64,000 nt of DNA from Humulus lupulus. Taxonomy: Eukaryota > Streptophyta > Magnoliopsida > Rosales > Cannabaceae. The position numbers and the translations under genes are program-made. The stretch covers positions 68,626,143-68,690,142 of the forward strand of contig NC_084799.1 of NCBI RefSeq assembly GCF_963169125.1. Reading direction: 5' to 3'. A model generated the notes under the pieces. That model worked only from the letters and a program-made list of their open reading frames with translations. It searched no databases and was not told the origin of the DNA. Shown one piece after another: positions 45,742 through 56,978 of this stretch (position 1 is its first letter; each line of letters starts with the position of its first letter).

Positions 45742-48542
45742 TCAGGAAGGAGCAGTTCCCTTGGCCTTCTCAACGTCAACGGCACTAGACCCCCCAGGAC
45801 GAATAGCATGACTATCCTTCTGAGCAGCCTCCCGAGCAGCTTCACTCGCCTCAAGACGGGCATTCCACCGCTCTACATACTTGGCCTCAAGAGGACCCAG
45901 GAAGCTAGTGTCGAGGTCGGCATTGTCAACCCAAATTTTGTACATGGCCTGGTCGACCACCTTCTCCTTCTGCTCTTTGAACTCGTCTAGGAGGCGGGCC
46001 TTCTCGCTTTCCATGATGTCGAAAGTGGCAGCTTTCTCCTCCTCGAGCTTAGCATTAGCCTTCTCCAGCTCCGCAAGACGAGTCTTCGCCTATTCAAGCT
46101 CGGCCTTTATCTTATCCAGCTCTGCAAGACGAGTCTTCACCTTCTCGAGCTTGGTCTTCGAGTCCTTGAGTTCATCAGCCATTTTAAGCTGGAGATCCCT
46201 CGACTCTTGGACTAGAGACATGCTCGTGTGCACCTCGTTGGTCAGCTTATAATTAAGCTGTGCTGAAACGACAAAGGCCTGAAATACAAAGAATGAATTA
46301 GCTCACGAGCCGAGACATAAGAAATTAAAGGAGAGTTGTGAAGATTACCGTGGCAGTAAGTTCAATACTCTTATCATAAAGAGTATTACAGTCTGAGGCC
46401 TTGTGCACAAGATTTCAGTGTTCAGCGCCGAAGCCTGAAAAACTCTGACCCACTCGAGAGAGAACGTCCGAGCTAAGCACAGCCCCTTGGGTCCCAGCAG
46501 CACCGTCAAGCACGAACTCCTCAACATGAGGTTGGGCCGTCGGCAGTAAAACCTTGGAGATGGAGGGTTTCTTCGGAGGCCAACCGACTGTTATTTGAGT
46601 GTCGGCTGGAGGAAGCAAGATGGGCGCGGTTGAAACAGGTGCATCAACCTGGACACTCGGTTCCTCGGCTGTGCTCGCTATAGCCTGAGCCGTTTGGGTC
46701 TTCTCAGAGCGTCTGGGGACCTTGGATGGTCGATCGGACCTCCGCGAGGCTCTCGGGCGCTTACTCTTCTGAGCTCCAGCTCCTTCATCACTAAAAAGCA
46801 CAGCGTCAAGGTCGAGATCCATAGCGCCTGCACAGTATCAATCGAGGTTAAAGATAATTCTAATAAACTTGGAAGAAAAAAAAAATAATAATAAAAACCA
46901 AGTAAAGGAGGACCTAACTGGAACTCTCCCCCGAGCTTGAGCTCGGAGACCACGAAATTCCCCCATCTTCAGAAGAGGCGGGGGGAGTACCTTCCCTATA
47001 GGTGGACGTCAACCTCGAAAGGTCCCTATAGTCATTGGTCCCATATTGGACGGCTATCCCGTCCCACACCTCGTTCAGACTGTACATAATGTCATACTTC
47101 CCGAGCCAACTATCAAACCTATGAACTCGGTCATCTACCCAAGTCTATATATAGAAGTGGTCTCTATCATCGGGGCATAAAACTAACCTATCGGGTTTGT
47201 GTTTTAATAAGGTGGGGGACCACATTTTCGATCTAAGGATGACTTTACCTTGATCATTCGAGTCCGAGCTCGAGGCTTCATCGTTAGCCTCGTTCCCTGA
47301 TGGCGGGCTTCTTCGGCGAGCTGGAGGCGGGGGCCTCACCTCTCTCCTTGGAGGGAGGACGCCTGTAGGCAAAGGCACGTGCTCCCACTGGTCATACTTC
47401 TTGTTGGACCAGTCCGAGGTGGACTGGACATCTCCCAAAAGCCCACAAGCTCGGAGCTTACTCTCATGCAAAAGGTATGAGAGAGACCTCCTGCCATAAG
47501 GGAGTTGGAGCAGAGCCTCTCTATGCTCCTTCATCACGTCGTCGGGAGTAGGACGGTGAAAATTGGCTGGAAAATAAGACACATTTCAACTAAGTACAAT
47601 CCTACAAACAAAAGCCCGAGCACAGAGATAAAGAAGGTTGGAGTACTTATGAATCCGTCTGAATGAGTAGCATCAAGATGGGGACAAGCCATCTGTCCAG
47701 AAGAAGGATTTCTTAAAGTCAGGAGGATGGTTAGGAAGGTCCTCAAACACCTTTTTCTCTTTGGGGTAGCTCGAGAGATAGTAGAAGCCGTCTCCTCCCC
47801 GAGCTCGGGAGGGGTTGCTTTTCAGACAAAAGAGAAACAAAATCTCTTGGGGTGAAGGTCCTTTCCACTTCAATTCATGGTACAACGACCTCAGGGCAGA
47901 CAGAATCCTGTAAGAATTAGTGTTGAGCTGGAACGGGGCCAACCCAACAAAGTCTGTGAAGTCCTTGAAGAAAGACTTCAAAGGCAGTAGCGCTCCTGCC
48001 TTCATGTGCTCCTGGCTCCATGCCGCATACCTCAGCCTGTTGTCAGGGTTTCCATTCCCTGGAGCATAGCAGCTTCGTTCACTAGAGGTCGGAGCTCGAC
48101 ATCTCAAGGAGCTTGACAACCTGAGACCATGGAAGGCCAGGATATCAGTTACCTGATTTATCGAAGTGACCGAGCTCCAGTAATGCTCGGCCTCAAAGAA
48201 TTCCCTCCTCGGTTGTGAGGTAGAAGGCTCCCCCATGAGTGAGAATTGGAGCTCTCCCGGACTGTATGCAACGGTCACGTTTAACCTAGGAACGAGGGGG
48301 ATCGGCCTGGGCCCTGAATTGGATTCTGGATAAAGAGCCTCTCGAAGAGTTCTCCTCTTCTTTTCTATGACCTCAACGATTTGGCGGCGATAGTGAGCTC
48401 GGGTCTCCTCCTGTTCGCGCGCGAGATCGTACTCACGAATTAAACGTTGATTCCGAGCAAACAGAGACTCTGGGCTTGGGGTTTTGGGTGAGTAAGGGAT
48501 TGCCAGCAACAACCCCCACCGTCTTTCCAGATTCTGTGACAT
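45742..48542 (-). pseudogene. Antisense four-exon gene of element B3, Transposase_28-like
   Basis: Proposed coding exons on the minus strand are 48542-47624, 47566-47249, 46827-46349 and 46257-45742, with GT-AG introns of 57, 421 and 91 bases and phases 1, 1, 0: 744 codons. In-frame stops are TGA at 47673-47675, TGA at 46415-46417 and TAG at 46090-46092. Exon 1 has the same domain as element A's gene (HMKAGALLPLKSFFKDFTDF ... FLFCLKSNPSRARGGDGFYY), preceded by about 170 extra residues with a basic helix. Exon 2 is proline- and serine-rich, exon 3 carries a basic PRASRRSDRPSKVPRR stretch, and exon 4 is a coiled coil followed by WVDNADLDTSFLG. The equivalence of exon order and phase with 4210-7056 is the main support. 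Its role is unknown. Confidence 0.75.
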
Positions 48543-49082
48543 CTAGCGAGAAAGAGAAAATGGTGAGGGTCATGCATGCAAGGGTTCAAGAATTGCGAGC
48601 TTGACAGGACAAGCTCGGAACTTAAGAACGAAACGAGCTCGATACTAAAACCCTTATTAAAGAGTCGGAACGTGTATTCTATGAGAAAAAGGAGGAGAGT
48701 GGACAAATTTTTTTTTTTGAAAATCCCGAAATATCAGGGAAAAAGGGTGGCAGTTATTCAGAAAAGGTAATCTTGGGTATCGTGCGATATGAAACCCAGA
48801 AAAAAGAAACCTTGTTCTACACCAAAACTGGATTTAGAACCAGTGATTTAAACCTAGCATGGAGACTTAAACGTGAAAGCCTATTGGTCAAATATCTCCT
48901 AGCGTGACAAACTAAGAAAGTAAACTAGTGCATTCACAGAAATTGCATTCACAGAAATAACAAGAACAACACAGACGGAAAACTGGCATAAAGGAAAACA
49001 AAAAGATAATCAGATCCTTACACAATGATGGCGATTGCAGAGAAATCGTTGATTGAAGGAGGGGTTGCAGGTATGAGCTTAC
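48543..49082 (-). other. 5'-UTR intron of the antisense gene of B3
   Basis: On the minus strand a GTAAGC donor at 49082 and a pyrimidine-rich tract ending TTCTCGCTAG directly before the ATG bound 540 bases. It corresponds to the 524-base intron at 3678-4201. Confidence 0.55.
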
Positions 49083-49220
49083 GATCTCGAACAAACTGGC
49101 GGTCCTCTGCTTCCTCGGCTGAGAGAACATGCACAAGCAAAAAGTTCTCAGAGATAGTTTCTGGTTTTGCCTCTTTTTTCTTCTGATGAGTGCAAAATAA
49201 AAGGAAGAAGATGACTTGGG

Positions 49221-49232
49221 GTCTTATATATA
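49221..49232 (-). promoter_or_regulatory. TATA box of the antisense gene of B3
   Basis: TATATATAAGAC on the minus strand, about 260 bp inside the 3' LTR boundary and about 690 bp upstream of the antisense ATG. It is followed by a CT-rich leader and placed as in element A. Confidence 0.6.
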
Positions 49233-49481
49233 GATGGTAAAAGAGGATTAATCTGAGCCATTGAACAGAATCCTTATAAAATCCAACGGATAGGGATTGA
49301 TGACATGATGGTACCGAAAAGGCGGCAGATGAACGATCGTGGGTGGATTTTCAAGGTACTCGAGTACCTTGAATGGGCAATACCCAACTGACACGTGTCC
49401 ATTTTCAAGTATGCGATGGTGTGGTTCCCGAAGAAAGTAGTTCAAAAGTTTCCTTCTCATAGGATTCGAACAAATACTTTT

Positions 49482-49493
49482 GAGGGGGCAAAA
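49482..49493 (+). other. Polypurine tract of element B3
   Basis: GAGGGGGCAAAA abuts the first base of the 3' LTR at 49494. Confidence 0.8.
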
Positions 49494-50288
49494 TGTTACA
49501 CCCAGATTTTGAGCCATAAAGATTGTGACCTCGAAAGATGGATTCGTAATAAATGAACTCGTAAAGTCTGGAACATGTCCGAAATCTAAGCATCGAGCCG
49601 GCGAAGCAAATACGACTTCGAAGATGATAGCCTCGAAGATCCTCACAAGCTCGAAAGACAGACCCCGAGGTACGTCTATTCTCGGGATGGCCTCGGATCA
49701 GGGCTCCGAGCCTGATACACGTATGAGCTCGAAGTCATGTGGTCTCGGGAAGATGCTATAGCTCGAAAATCGATAAGAGACCTGGGTGAATAGGGCCTTG
49801 GAGATATAGGATAATAACTTTGAATATCCTAATGAATCATATGTAAGAGACGCGGTCTACATTGATTACTATAAATCCCCTATAATCAAGGGATATTATT
49901 TGTTCAGTTATACGCCCCCTGATCTTCAGGGGACGTTTCCTTGTATATAGGATTGCTGGCTTTTAATGCCATTTAATTTATTTGCATATACAGAATAACT
50001 TCCCGAAATATGTGGGATAGTATTATGAAATCTTCTCTATAAATAGAGAGGTCATGCACCATTGTAAGGGACCGAATTTTTGTGATCTTGAGAGAAAACT
50101 CTGGAGAATTCATCCTTAAAGAATTTTCAGAGATCCTCTTATGTTTAATAACAAAGACTCGTGGACTAGGCAGATTTAACTGCTGAACCACGTAAAAAAT
50201 CTCGTTTGTATTATCATATTTTTATTGGCCATTACTAATTATCGTTTTCGTGCTCTTCTTTTACTGTTGACGAAAAACGGCGTCAACA
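49494..50288 (+). repeat. 3' LTR of element B3
   Basis: 795 bp, TGTTACACCC...GCGTCAACA, with a TATA box at 50038-50046. It is followed by the target duplicate GTAAC at 50289-50293. Confidence 0.95.
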
Positions 50289-50293
50289 GTAAC

Positions 50294-50693
50294 ATATACA
50301 TTTAATTACATCCTTAGTCATATATCATTACTTAACTAATTTTGTAAATAAAATCAAATTTCTACCTATATTGTCCTTAATGCCCTTACTATATCATTTT
50401 TTGTATATAAAAAGTACAATAATAATTCTTAAAAAAAAAACGGTTGTGGCAACCGATTGTAGTAAGTTTATACTATAATTCTAAATATATAAGATGATGA
50501 CAAGTGTATAAAAAGTAGGCCCCACCTTTGAGGGATTTATATGGAAGAGTTGGCCATAGTAAAAATATATTTAAAAAAACAAATTATATACAGAGAGAGT
50601 AAGTCTTTGGTAGGCAGGGTATAATAAAAACATACCCCAAAAGTGTACAATCTTTCATTTCTCTTATCTTCTTTTGCCAAACACTTTATAATT
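50294..50693. other. AT-rich host spacer
   Basis: No ORF or recognised repeat. It contains several TATA-like runs and a poly(A) tract but no transcript structure that I can follow. Confidence 0.5.
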
Positions 50694-52762
50694 GGGAAAT
50701 TTCATTTTCTATGCTTAATGGGTGTTTCTAATTAAAAATTATACTAGACATTATGTAAATTAAAAAATGATGCTGAACTTTTTAAACTTCCCTAATATAC
50801 CCCTTCCATTTCATCTTCTTTCTTCCCTTTTCTCTTTTCTCTCTTCTCTTCTCTCTCTCTTTCTCTTTGTTTTCTATGATAATGGAGGCCACAATTCCAC
50901 CATTACCACACACTCGTATCCCTTTCTCTTTCTCTAAAAATGGCAGCCACACACCATCTCTCTCTCTCTACCCCTCCGAATCTCATCTCTAGTTCTTTCT
51001 CTTAACTTCTCCATGCTCTCAAAAGAGACCCAAAATAGTTTTGAATGATTTAGAACTTAAACTTGTGACAAGTATCACTTAACACACTAAGAATTGCATT
51101 TCGAACAATTCTGGGCATGATTTTGGGTTTGTTTTTGTGCGATTTTTTTTTTTCATATATGAAACTCTAAAATCTGTAGAAAATTGATTTTGTTCAATGG
51201 TGCTCTATGCCAGCTCGATGAGGCCTTCAAAATCAAGATTTTCATGAAAAATTGACTTTTCTTGATGGTGGCTCGATACTGCTCGATGGTGCTCGATGCG
51301 ATTCTTGCAAGAGGCGTAATTTTTCACTCAGGTATCCATTTGGGGTGATTTGTTTTTCTTCAGAATTTGGGTATTTTTTTTAGATCTACACGTTTAAAAT
51401 ATTTATATACACATTTGGAAAGTTTAAAGCTTGAAAAAAATAAAAAAATGCAAGCATACCTCATGTTAAAAAAAAAATTGGTATGTTTTCAAGTTTTAAA
51501 CTTTACAAATGTACATATGCACATCTCAAATGTGTAAATCTTGAAAAAAAATACCTAAAATAAAAAAATAACACAAAATGGACACTCGAGTGAAAAATTA
51601 CATCTCTTGTAAGAATAGCATCGAGTACCATCGAGCAACCATTGAGCAATATCAAGCCACCATCGAGAGAAGTCATTTTTTCATGAAAATCTTAATTTTG
51701 AAGGCCCCATCGAGCAATATTGACCTGTGCATGATTTTTGGGTTTTTTTTCTTCAAAAAGCTGTGAAATCTGCAGAAAATGGACCTTGCTCGATGATGCT
51801 CAATGTCAGCTCAATTGGGCCTTCAAAATCAAGATTTTCATGAGAAAATTGACTTTGCTCGATGGTCGCTCGATGGTTGCTTGATGGTGGCTTGATACTG
51901 CTCGATGGTGCTTGATGTGATTCTTGCAAGAAACGTAATTTTTCACTCGGGCGTCGATTTGAGGTGATTTTTTTAATTTTAAATTTGGGTAATTTTTTAA
52001 GATCTACACGTTTGAGATGTGCATATGCACATTTGTGAAGTTTAAAACTTGAAAACATACCAAAACATGTCTTAAACATGAGGTTTGTTTGCATTTTTGT
52101 ATTTTTTTTCAAGATTTAAACTTTCCAAATGTGTATATAAACATTTTAAACGTGTATATCTTGAAAAAAAATACCCAAATTTAAAAAAAAAATCACCCCA
52201 AACGAACACCCGAGTGAAAAATTACGCCTCTTGCAATAATCGCATCGAGCAACCATAGAGCAATATCGAGCCACCATCGAGAAAAGTAAACTTTTTCATG
52301 AAAATCTTGATTTTGAAGACCCCATTGAGCTGGCATCGAGAAAATCAATTTTCTACAGATTTCAGAGTTTCAGATCTGAAAAAAAAATCGCAAAAAAGAA
52401 AACTCGAAATCATGCCCAGAATTGTTCGAAATGCAATTCTTAGTGTGTTAAGTGATACTTATCATGGGATTAAGTTCTAAATCATTCAAGACTATTATGA
52501 GTCTTTTTTTGTGTAGCTTCCATGGAGAAGTTAAGAGAAAGAGAGATGAGATTCGGAGGGGTAGAGAGAGAGGTGGTGTGTGGCTGCCATTTTCATAGAA
52601 AACCAAGAGAGGGAGATAAGAGAGAATAGGAAGAGTTAGGAGCAAAAATAACAATAAGGGTATTTTTGGAAACAAGGGAAATAATAGCACTAAAATAAAA
52701 TGTATACCAAAGAATTTATTTTAATTTGAAGTCCCTATGATACATAGAAACTAAAATTTCCC
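50694..52762. mobile_element. Fold-back (MULE-like) element with alternating inverted units
   Basis: The ends are inverted: GGGAAATTTCATTTTCTATG at the left and its imperfect complement at 52743-52762. They are flanked by similar 8-mers, TTATAATT (50686-50693) and TTACAATT (52763-52770). The outer arms (about 50700-51160 and 52380-52760) pair over several hundred bases, including the tract around AAGAATTGCATTTCGAACAA. Between them four units of about 280 bp alternate in orientation (about 51160-51450, 51470-51730, 51765-52060, 52080-52380), each with CTCGATGGTGCTCGATG-type repeats. There is no transposase ORF, so it is non-autonomous. Assignment to Mutator-like rather than another fold-back class is uncertain. 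Confidence 0.7.
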
Positions 52763-52770
52763 TTACAATT

Positions 52771-53328
52771 TGCTTGCCCACTTACATTAATAAATAACAA
52801 TTTTAGCTGAAAAAATGAATTAGTTTTAGTTAAAAACAAAAGTAGAATTGAATTTTTAGATACAAAGTTGAAATGAGTTATTTTTCCAACTAAATGTGTT
52901 AAAAAATTATAAAATCGATAAATTTGTCTTTATAATAATATGTGAACATAACTTGATCCTATGTTTCTTTAAAACTTTAGGCCGGATTGGTACAGGATTT
53001 AAATAAGATTTTATGTCTTTAAAATTAAAAAATCGTGGGACCTATAAAGAAAATTTGATTGGTTCATCAATTTTTAAAACTCATTCCCAAAATAAATTCC
53101 AATTTATTAAGGGTACGTTTGAAAATCCATCATGTAATTGGAATTTGGTGTAATTTGGAATAATTACTTGACTTGACATGTTTGTCTGACCATGCAATTA
53201 CATAGTAACTATGTAATTAGAGGAAATTGAGGGAACTCAATTACACTCACCAATATTCATAGCCCCCATGAGAATTTTGTGTAATTACACTGTGTAATAA
53301 CTAATTAATATCAATTTTAAATAGAATT
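52771..53328. other. AT-rich spacer with possible hAT-type MITE remnants
   Basis: No gene. The strings GGCCGGATTGGTACAGGATT (52981) and AAGGGTACGTTTG (about 53108) resemble terminal motifs of small DNA transposons, and a near-perfect palindrome sits at about 53190-53215 (AATTACATAGT / AACTATGTAATT). Complete ends and target duplications were not found. Element G begins at 53329 after GAATT. Confidence 0.3.
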
Positions 53329-54294
53329 TGTTATCCCTGTTTCCCACCAATGACGCGTGGCATGACCCAATGGGTCTGTGGGCCCTCTTAAGAGGTCCGG
53401 GCCCATCTTGAGCCCAATGAACGGGGAAGGAGGAAACCCTGATAGCCTGAACACTATCAAGCCCAACAACATTCAATAGGCATGAGCATAATGAAGGAAC
53501 CGAGACTGAGATGCAGGCCCGGCTCATCTTCCCGACCACGACCAACCTACATCCTCTGAGATGCTAATTAAGGTGGACCTTATCAAGAATCTAGGGGAGA
53601 TCTCCAGCATCACGATGTCCACCTTGGCAATTGAACCCGGGTCCTAGTGAACAAACCAGGACATTAGTAAACGAACCCGGACCAGACGTCCAGATAGGGC
53701 AAGCCTAGTTTTCCCTAATGCTGACCTGTCCCCACAAAATCCGACAGTTGGTCTCCTCAACTAACCTGCAAAGGAGGGTACGCACGGAACGTACACTATT
53801 CATAGGAAACACTACTGTCACTACTCTGACAAATCTTGTCCCTAGGATACCCTTAGTAGCCCATGCAGACCAGTTTGTGCTAACGTACATTGGGCAGCTG
53901 TAAGGCTTGGCCATGCCTAAGCCAGCCCAATGTGCCCTGATTAGCAACATTTAATTATCTCACATTCTTTGTATTATGGCTCCATTAGCGAGCAAATTTT
54001 AATTACATCCTTATTGGCCCTGGATTAATCCGGCCTAAGCTACTCAACTGCCTATAAATAGGGTCAGTTGTGCACTGTAGCAGGGATCCAGATTTTCTCT
54101 TGTAAGCAAAAACTCTACCGAACTTGTAGAAAGACTCCATTGTCTAAATTCTCTAAAGCTTAATACTAGTGACTCGTGGACTAAGGCTCATTAATGCACC
54201 AACCACGTAAAAACTATGACTGTGCATCTCTAATCCTTTCTTTCTAGCTCTTATTTTATAACATATTTCTAGTTTCTGAAAAACTCGGTAAACA
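53329..54294 (+). repeat. 5' LTR of element G
   Basis: 966 bp, TGTTATCCCT...CTCGGTAAACA. TATA box TATAAATAG at 54053-54061. The downstream part carries CGTGGACTA...ACCACGTAAAAA at about 54174-54213, a motif shared with B3 LTRs. A truncated relative lies at 705-1220. Confidence 0.85.
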
Positions 54295-54297
54295 TTT

Positions 54298-54315
54298 TGG
54301 TGCTTTCATTGAGAG
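54298..54315 (+). other. Primer-binding site of element G
   Basis: TGGTGCTTTCATTGAGAG starts three bases after the LTR, the same non-standard motif as in A and B3. Confidence 0.65.
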
Positions 54316-54353
54316 CTGAAGAAAGCTTGAATCAATCCCTGTCATTTGCGAAA

Positions 54354-55549
54354 ATGGTGAACACCAGGCATACTGTGTTTGATCCTGCTCACCAACAACA
54401 ACAAGACAATGGAGAGCCATTGCCCAATCAACCACTTCCTCAAGACCAACCCGAGGATAGGCCTTATCAGGGGCCTCTACCCGACGACTCCCAAAACTTT
54501 GGGCATGTGGGTGACTACGACGAAGGCTATTATGAGGAAGATGAAGGGGAGTACGAGGATCACAAAGCCGAGAACCTCGTTGATCCTGACGAGAAGAATA
54601 TGGCTCTTGAATAGGAGGATCCAGAGGTGGTCCGTCTAAGACAACAGGTCCTGAACAAAAAGAGGCCACCTGCCAAATGCAAGAGTCTTTCCTGGCTCTT
54701 CAGGCCTTTATTGCTGCCCAAGGATTGGAATCCAATGCTTCAGCCATTCCTCCCCCAGGAACGCAGTTGTCTGTCCCACCTATCAGGGTTGGCGTACCCA
54801 ACGACGCTACCCCTATTCCTCCTTCGGGACCATCCCCGCTTCCCGGAGCTGACCCGTCGAATCCTGCTCATGAAAAAGGGAAAGCTAAAATGGCTAATCC
54901 CTTTGAAAAAACAAACCCCCAAAATAGAGCTCATCCCGTTCCAAAAACTATGGCTAACCCAGGGCAATTCCCTAGGAAAGAACAGATGAATCCTGTCCCA
55001 AGATGGGATCATCCGAATGATCCGCAGAGGAAGTGCCCACAGGGTACTAAGCCCCAAAATGTCCCCAGACAGGACGATCAGAGACGATACTTTTATCCCA
55101 GCACCTCCGTGAACAAGGATCACAGAGGGTGCAATCTCGAAGAAGAGCCAAAACCAATCAGTTCGGGAGACGACATTTCCCGAGTAGACTTGCGCGCGAA
55201 CTCAGCATCCGAAAGGAGCGCGCTCGCAAAGAAAAGATTCACCTCCGAGGAGGCGACTTGAGGAATAACCTCAATGACCAGAGGAACAAGAAAGTCCCCC
55301 TGGACGATGGAATAGCCAGGTAGTTCATGGAACAGTTGGTCGCTCTTAAAAAGGTCACGGACCACCTGGTCCTGAAGCAAGAAGGCAGAGGTTCCGATTC
55401 CGAAGAGGAAAATGAGCCATGCGCCAAGCACATACTAGATGTTGTGCTACCAAAGGGGTTCAAGATGCCGAACATACCCGCCTATACCTAGAACACGGAC
55501 CCCAGAGATCACCTGTCCTGCTACAATTGCCTGATGAATGTAGCTCACG
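54354..55549 (+). pseudogene. gag of element G, N-terminal part
   Basis: The ATG at 54354 (MVNTRHTVFDP) lies 59 bases after the LTR. An acidic region is followed by a TAG at 54612-54614, then a proline-rich segment in another frame (54677-55261) and a third frame that reads DVVLPKGFKMPNIPAY before TDPRDHLSCY. This is the conserved Tat Gag stretch that leads into the capsid domain. TAG codons lie at about 55321 and 55489. The ORF is cut at TCTGT (55550-55554) by element H. Confidence 0.75.
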
Positions 55550-55554
55550 TCTGT

Positions 55555-56964
55555 TGTTGCGAAATTTTAGCTATGCAAGTGCACACAGTCGTAATTCGTA
55601 ATAAAATGGTAAAAACCAAGTATCGTCCTCAAGGACTGATTTATCAATTACCAATCAATCAATCTTTTTCATTCTATTTGATTAAACAATTTCAGAGATT
55701 TCAAACAAAGAAGAATACTAACGAAGTACAATGAGAATTTAAACAAAATAACAGAGAAAATGAAATTAGGACAATTATGATCCTCTATTTTCCACCCTTT
55801 TATTTCCTAATGCAAGAATTATATCCCCTTCTTCCTATTCAAGAACAAGTTGCAAAAACAATTCATAATCTGGTTAAGATTTACAAAATTCAATCTAAAT
55901 GATAACTTCCTCTATTTCTATGGTAAGTTGAATCATGAAGAAGGCATTAAACACGCAACTCAGAAAAATAGGCAAACAATTTAGATACTTTCGTTCTAAA
56001 TTGAATTTGCATCCAAACAATCAAAGCATATCAAATTTCACTTTTCAGATTTCAATTTGATTCATGAAATAACAATTAGAGGTGATCAATCAATAATTGC
56101 ACAAGTAACACAAATTGTAAGGAATTGAAAGAGATGAAGAAGACATGAATTCTGCATTAATCCATAAAAAGGGTTTCCAAAAGATTCACATAATAGCCCT
56201 AAAGGAGAAATTAGCCCATAATATTCATTCTAGAAATAAGAGAATTCAATTACAAACATAAAAATTGAAGAAGATGATGAAAAAAAACACAAGAATGAAT
56301 CCTCCAATGGGGTTCTCCACTCTCAGCCGTCGTCTCCTCTTCGTTTTTCCCCCTTCCAGTCGCAACATTATGTTTCTAAAATATCCCTACAAAGTTCCGA
56401 GTGAAAGGACCAAATTGCCATTCAAAAAGTGGTCAAAAATGTGAAAATCGCGTCACTAGCGCTGTAGCGCTACTTCTGGAGCGCTATAGTGCTAAAGTCA
56501 GAATAGAACAAAACTCGGTTTGAACAGCCTGCAGCGTCAGCTCATCGTATTTTGATTATAACTCCTTCGATATAACTCCGAATTGAATGATTCGAAAAGC
56601 TATGGAAAACTAAGAGAAATATCTACAACTTCTATTTCTATAAGTGTTTCCAGAAAGTGAATAAATCATGGTAAAAATGTGGATTGAAGTCTCAGACTTG
56701 CGTTATAGAGCATAAATGACGTGTGTTGAGCATCTTCAATGTAGTATTTTCCACACATAATGTCTTGAAACTCCACAATCAACACAAAATCCATCTTATT
56801 TATCATATTTAACATGTTTCTTCTCATTTCACTCCATATTATGTACTTGACCATTAAAGCCTGAAACAAGAAGAAAACAAGCATAAATATGCGCTAAACA
56901 ATCCTAAATAACTAAAAACATAACATAAAAAAATCTCTAAAACAAACCTAAAATGAACCTAACA
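55555..56964 (-). repeat. 3' LTR of element H
   Basis: 1410 bp. The sequence CTATTTCTATAAG at 56631-56643 replaces the TATA box seen in the 5' LTR (62061-62070). An 8-bp duplication-like insert lies near 56485 in an AGCGCT-rich palindromic stretch (GCGCTGTAGCGCTACTTC). Confidence 0.93.
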
Positions 56965-56978
56965 AATTCCCCCAAACT
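56965..56978 (-). other. Polypurine tract of element H
   Basis: AGTTTGGGGGAATT on the minus strand, adjoining the 3' LTR. The same kind of AAGTTTGGGGGAG string recurs internally near 57530 and 58240. Confidence 0.8.

Larger units (their letters stand above)
37765..50288 (+). mobile_element. Tat-lineage Ty3/gypsy retrotransposon B3
   Basis: Two 795-bp LTRs (37765-38559, 49494-50288) are flanked by GTAAC at 37760-37764 and 50289-50293. I count about 24 mismatches and no length change between them (3 percent). The order is 5' LTR, primer site, gag, protease, RT, native RNase H, second RNase H, integrase, a short tandem repeat, an antisense four-exon gene on the minus strand, a polypurine tract and the 3' LTR. 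The architecture equals element A's with the strands swapped. Catalytic residues of RT, the second RNase H and integrase are present, but several nonsense codons and at least three frameshifts prevent a full polyprotein. Confidence 0.95.

Noticed and set aside
45742..48542. Antisense exons as a captured host gene
   Set aside because: Both Tat elements carry the same domain and exon phases at the same place, so it belongs to the element lineage and is not a recent capture.
53285..53545. 86-codon minus-strand ORF at the start of element G
   Set aside because: Spans the host-LTR boundary and lies mostly in the LTR, with no domain.
56666..56884. 72-codon minus-strand ORF, repeated at 62095-62313
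   Set aside because: Inside the LTRs of H and duplicated with them. A small LTR-encoded peptide cannot be excluded, but nothing supports it.
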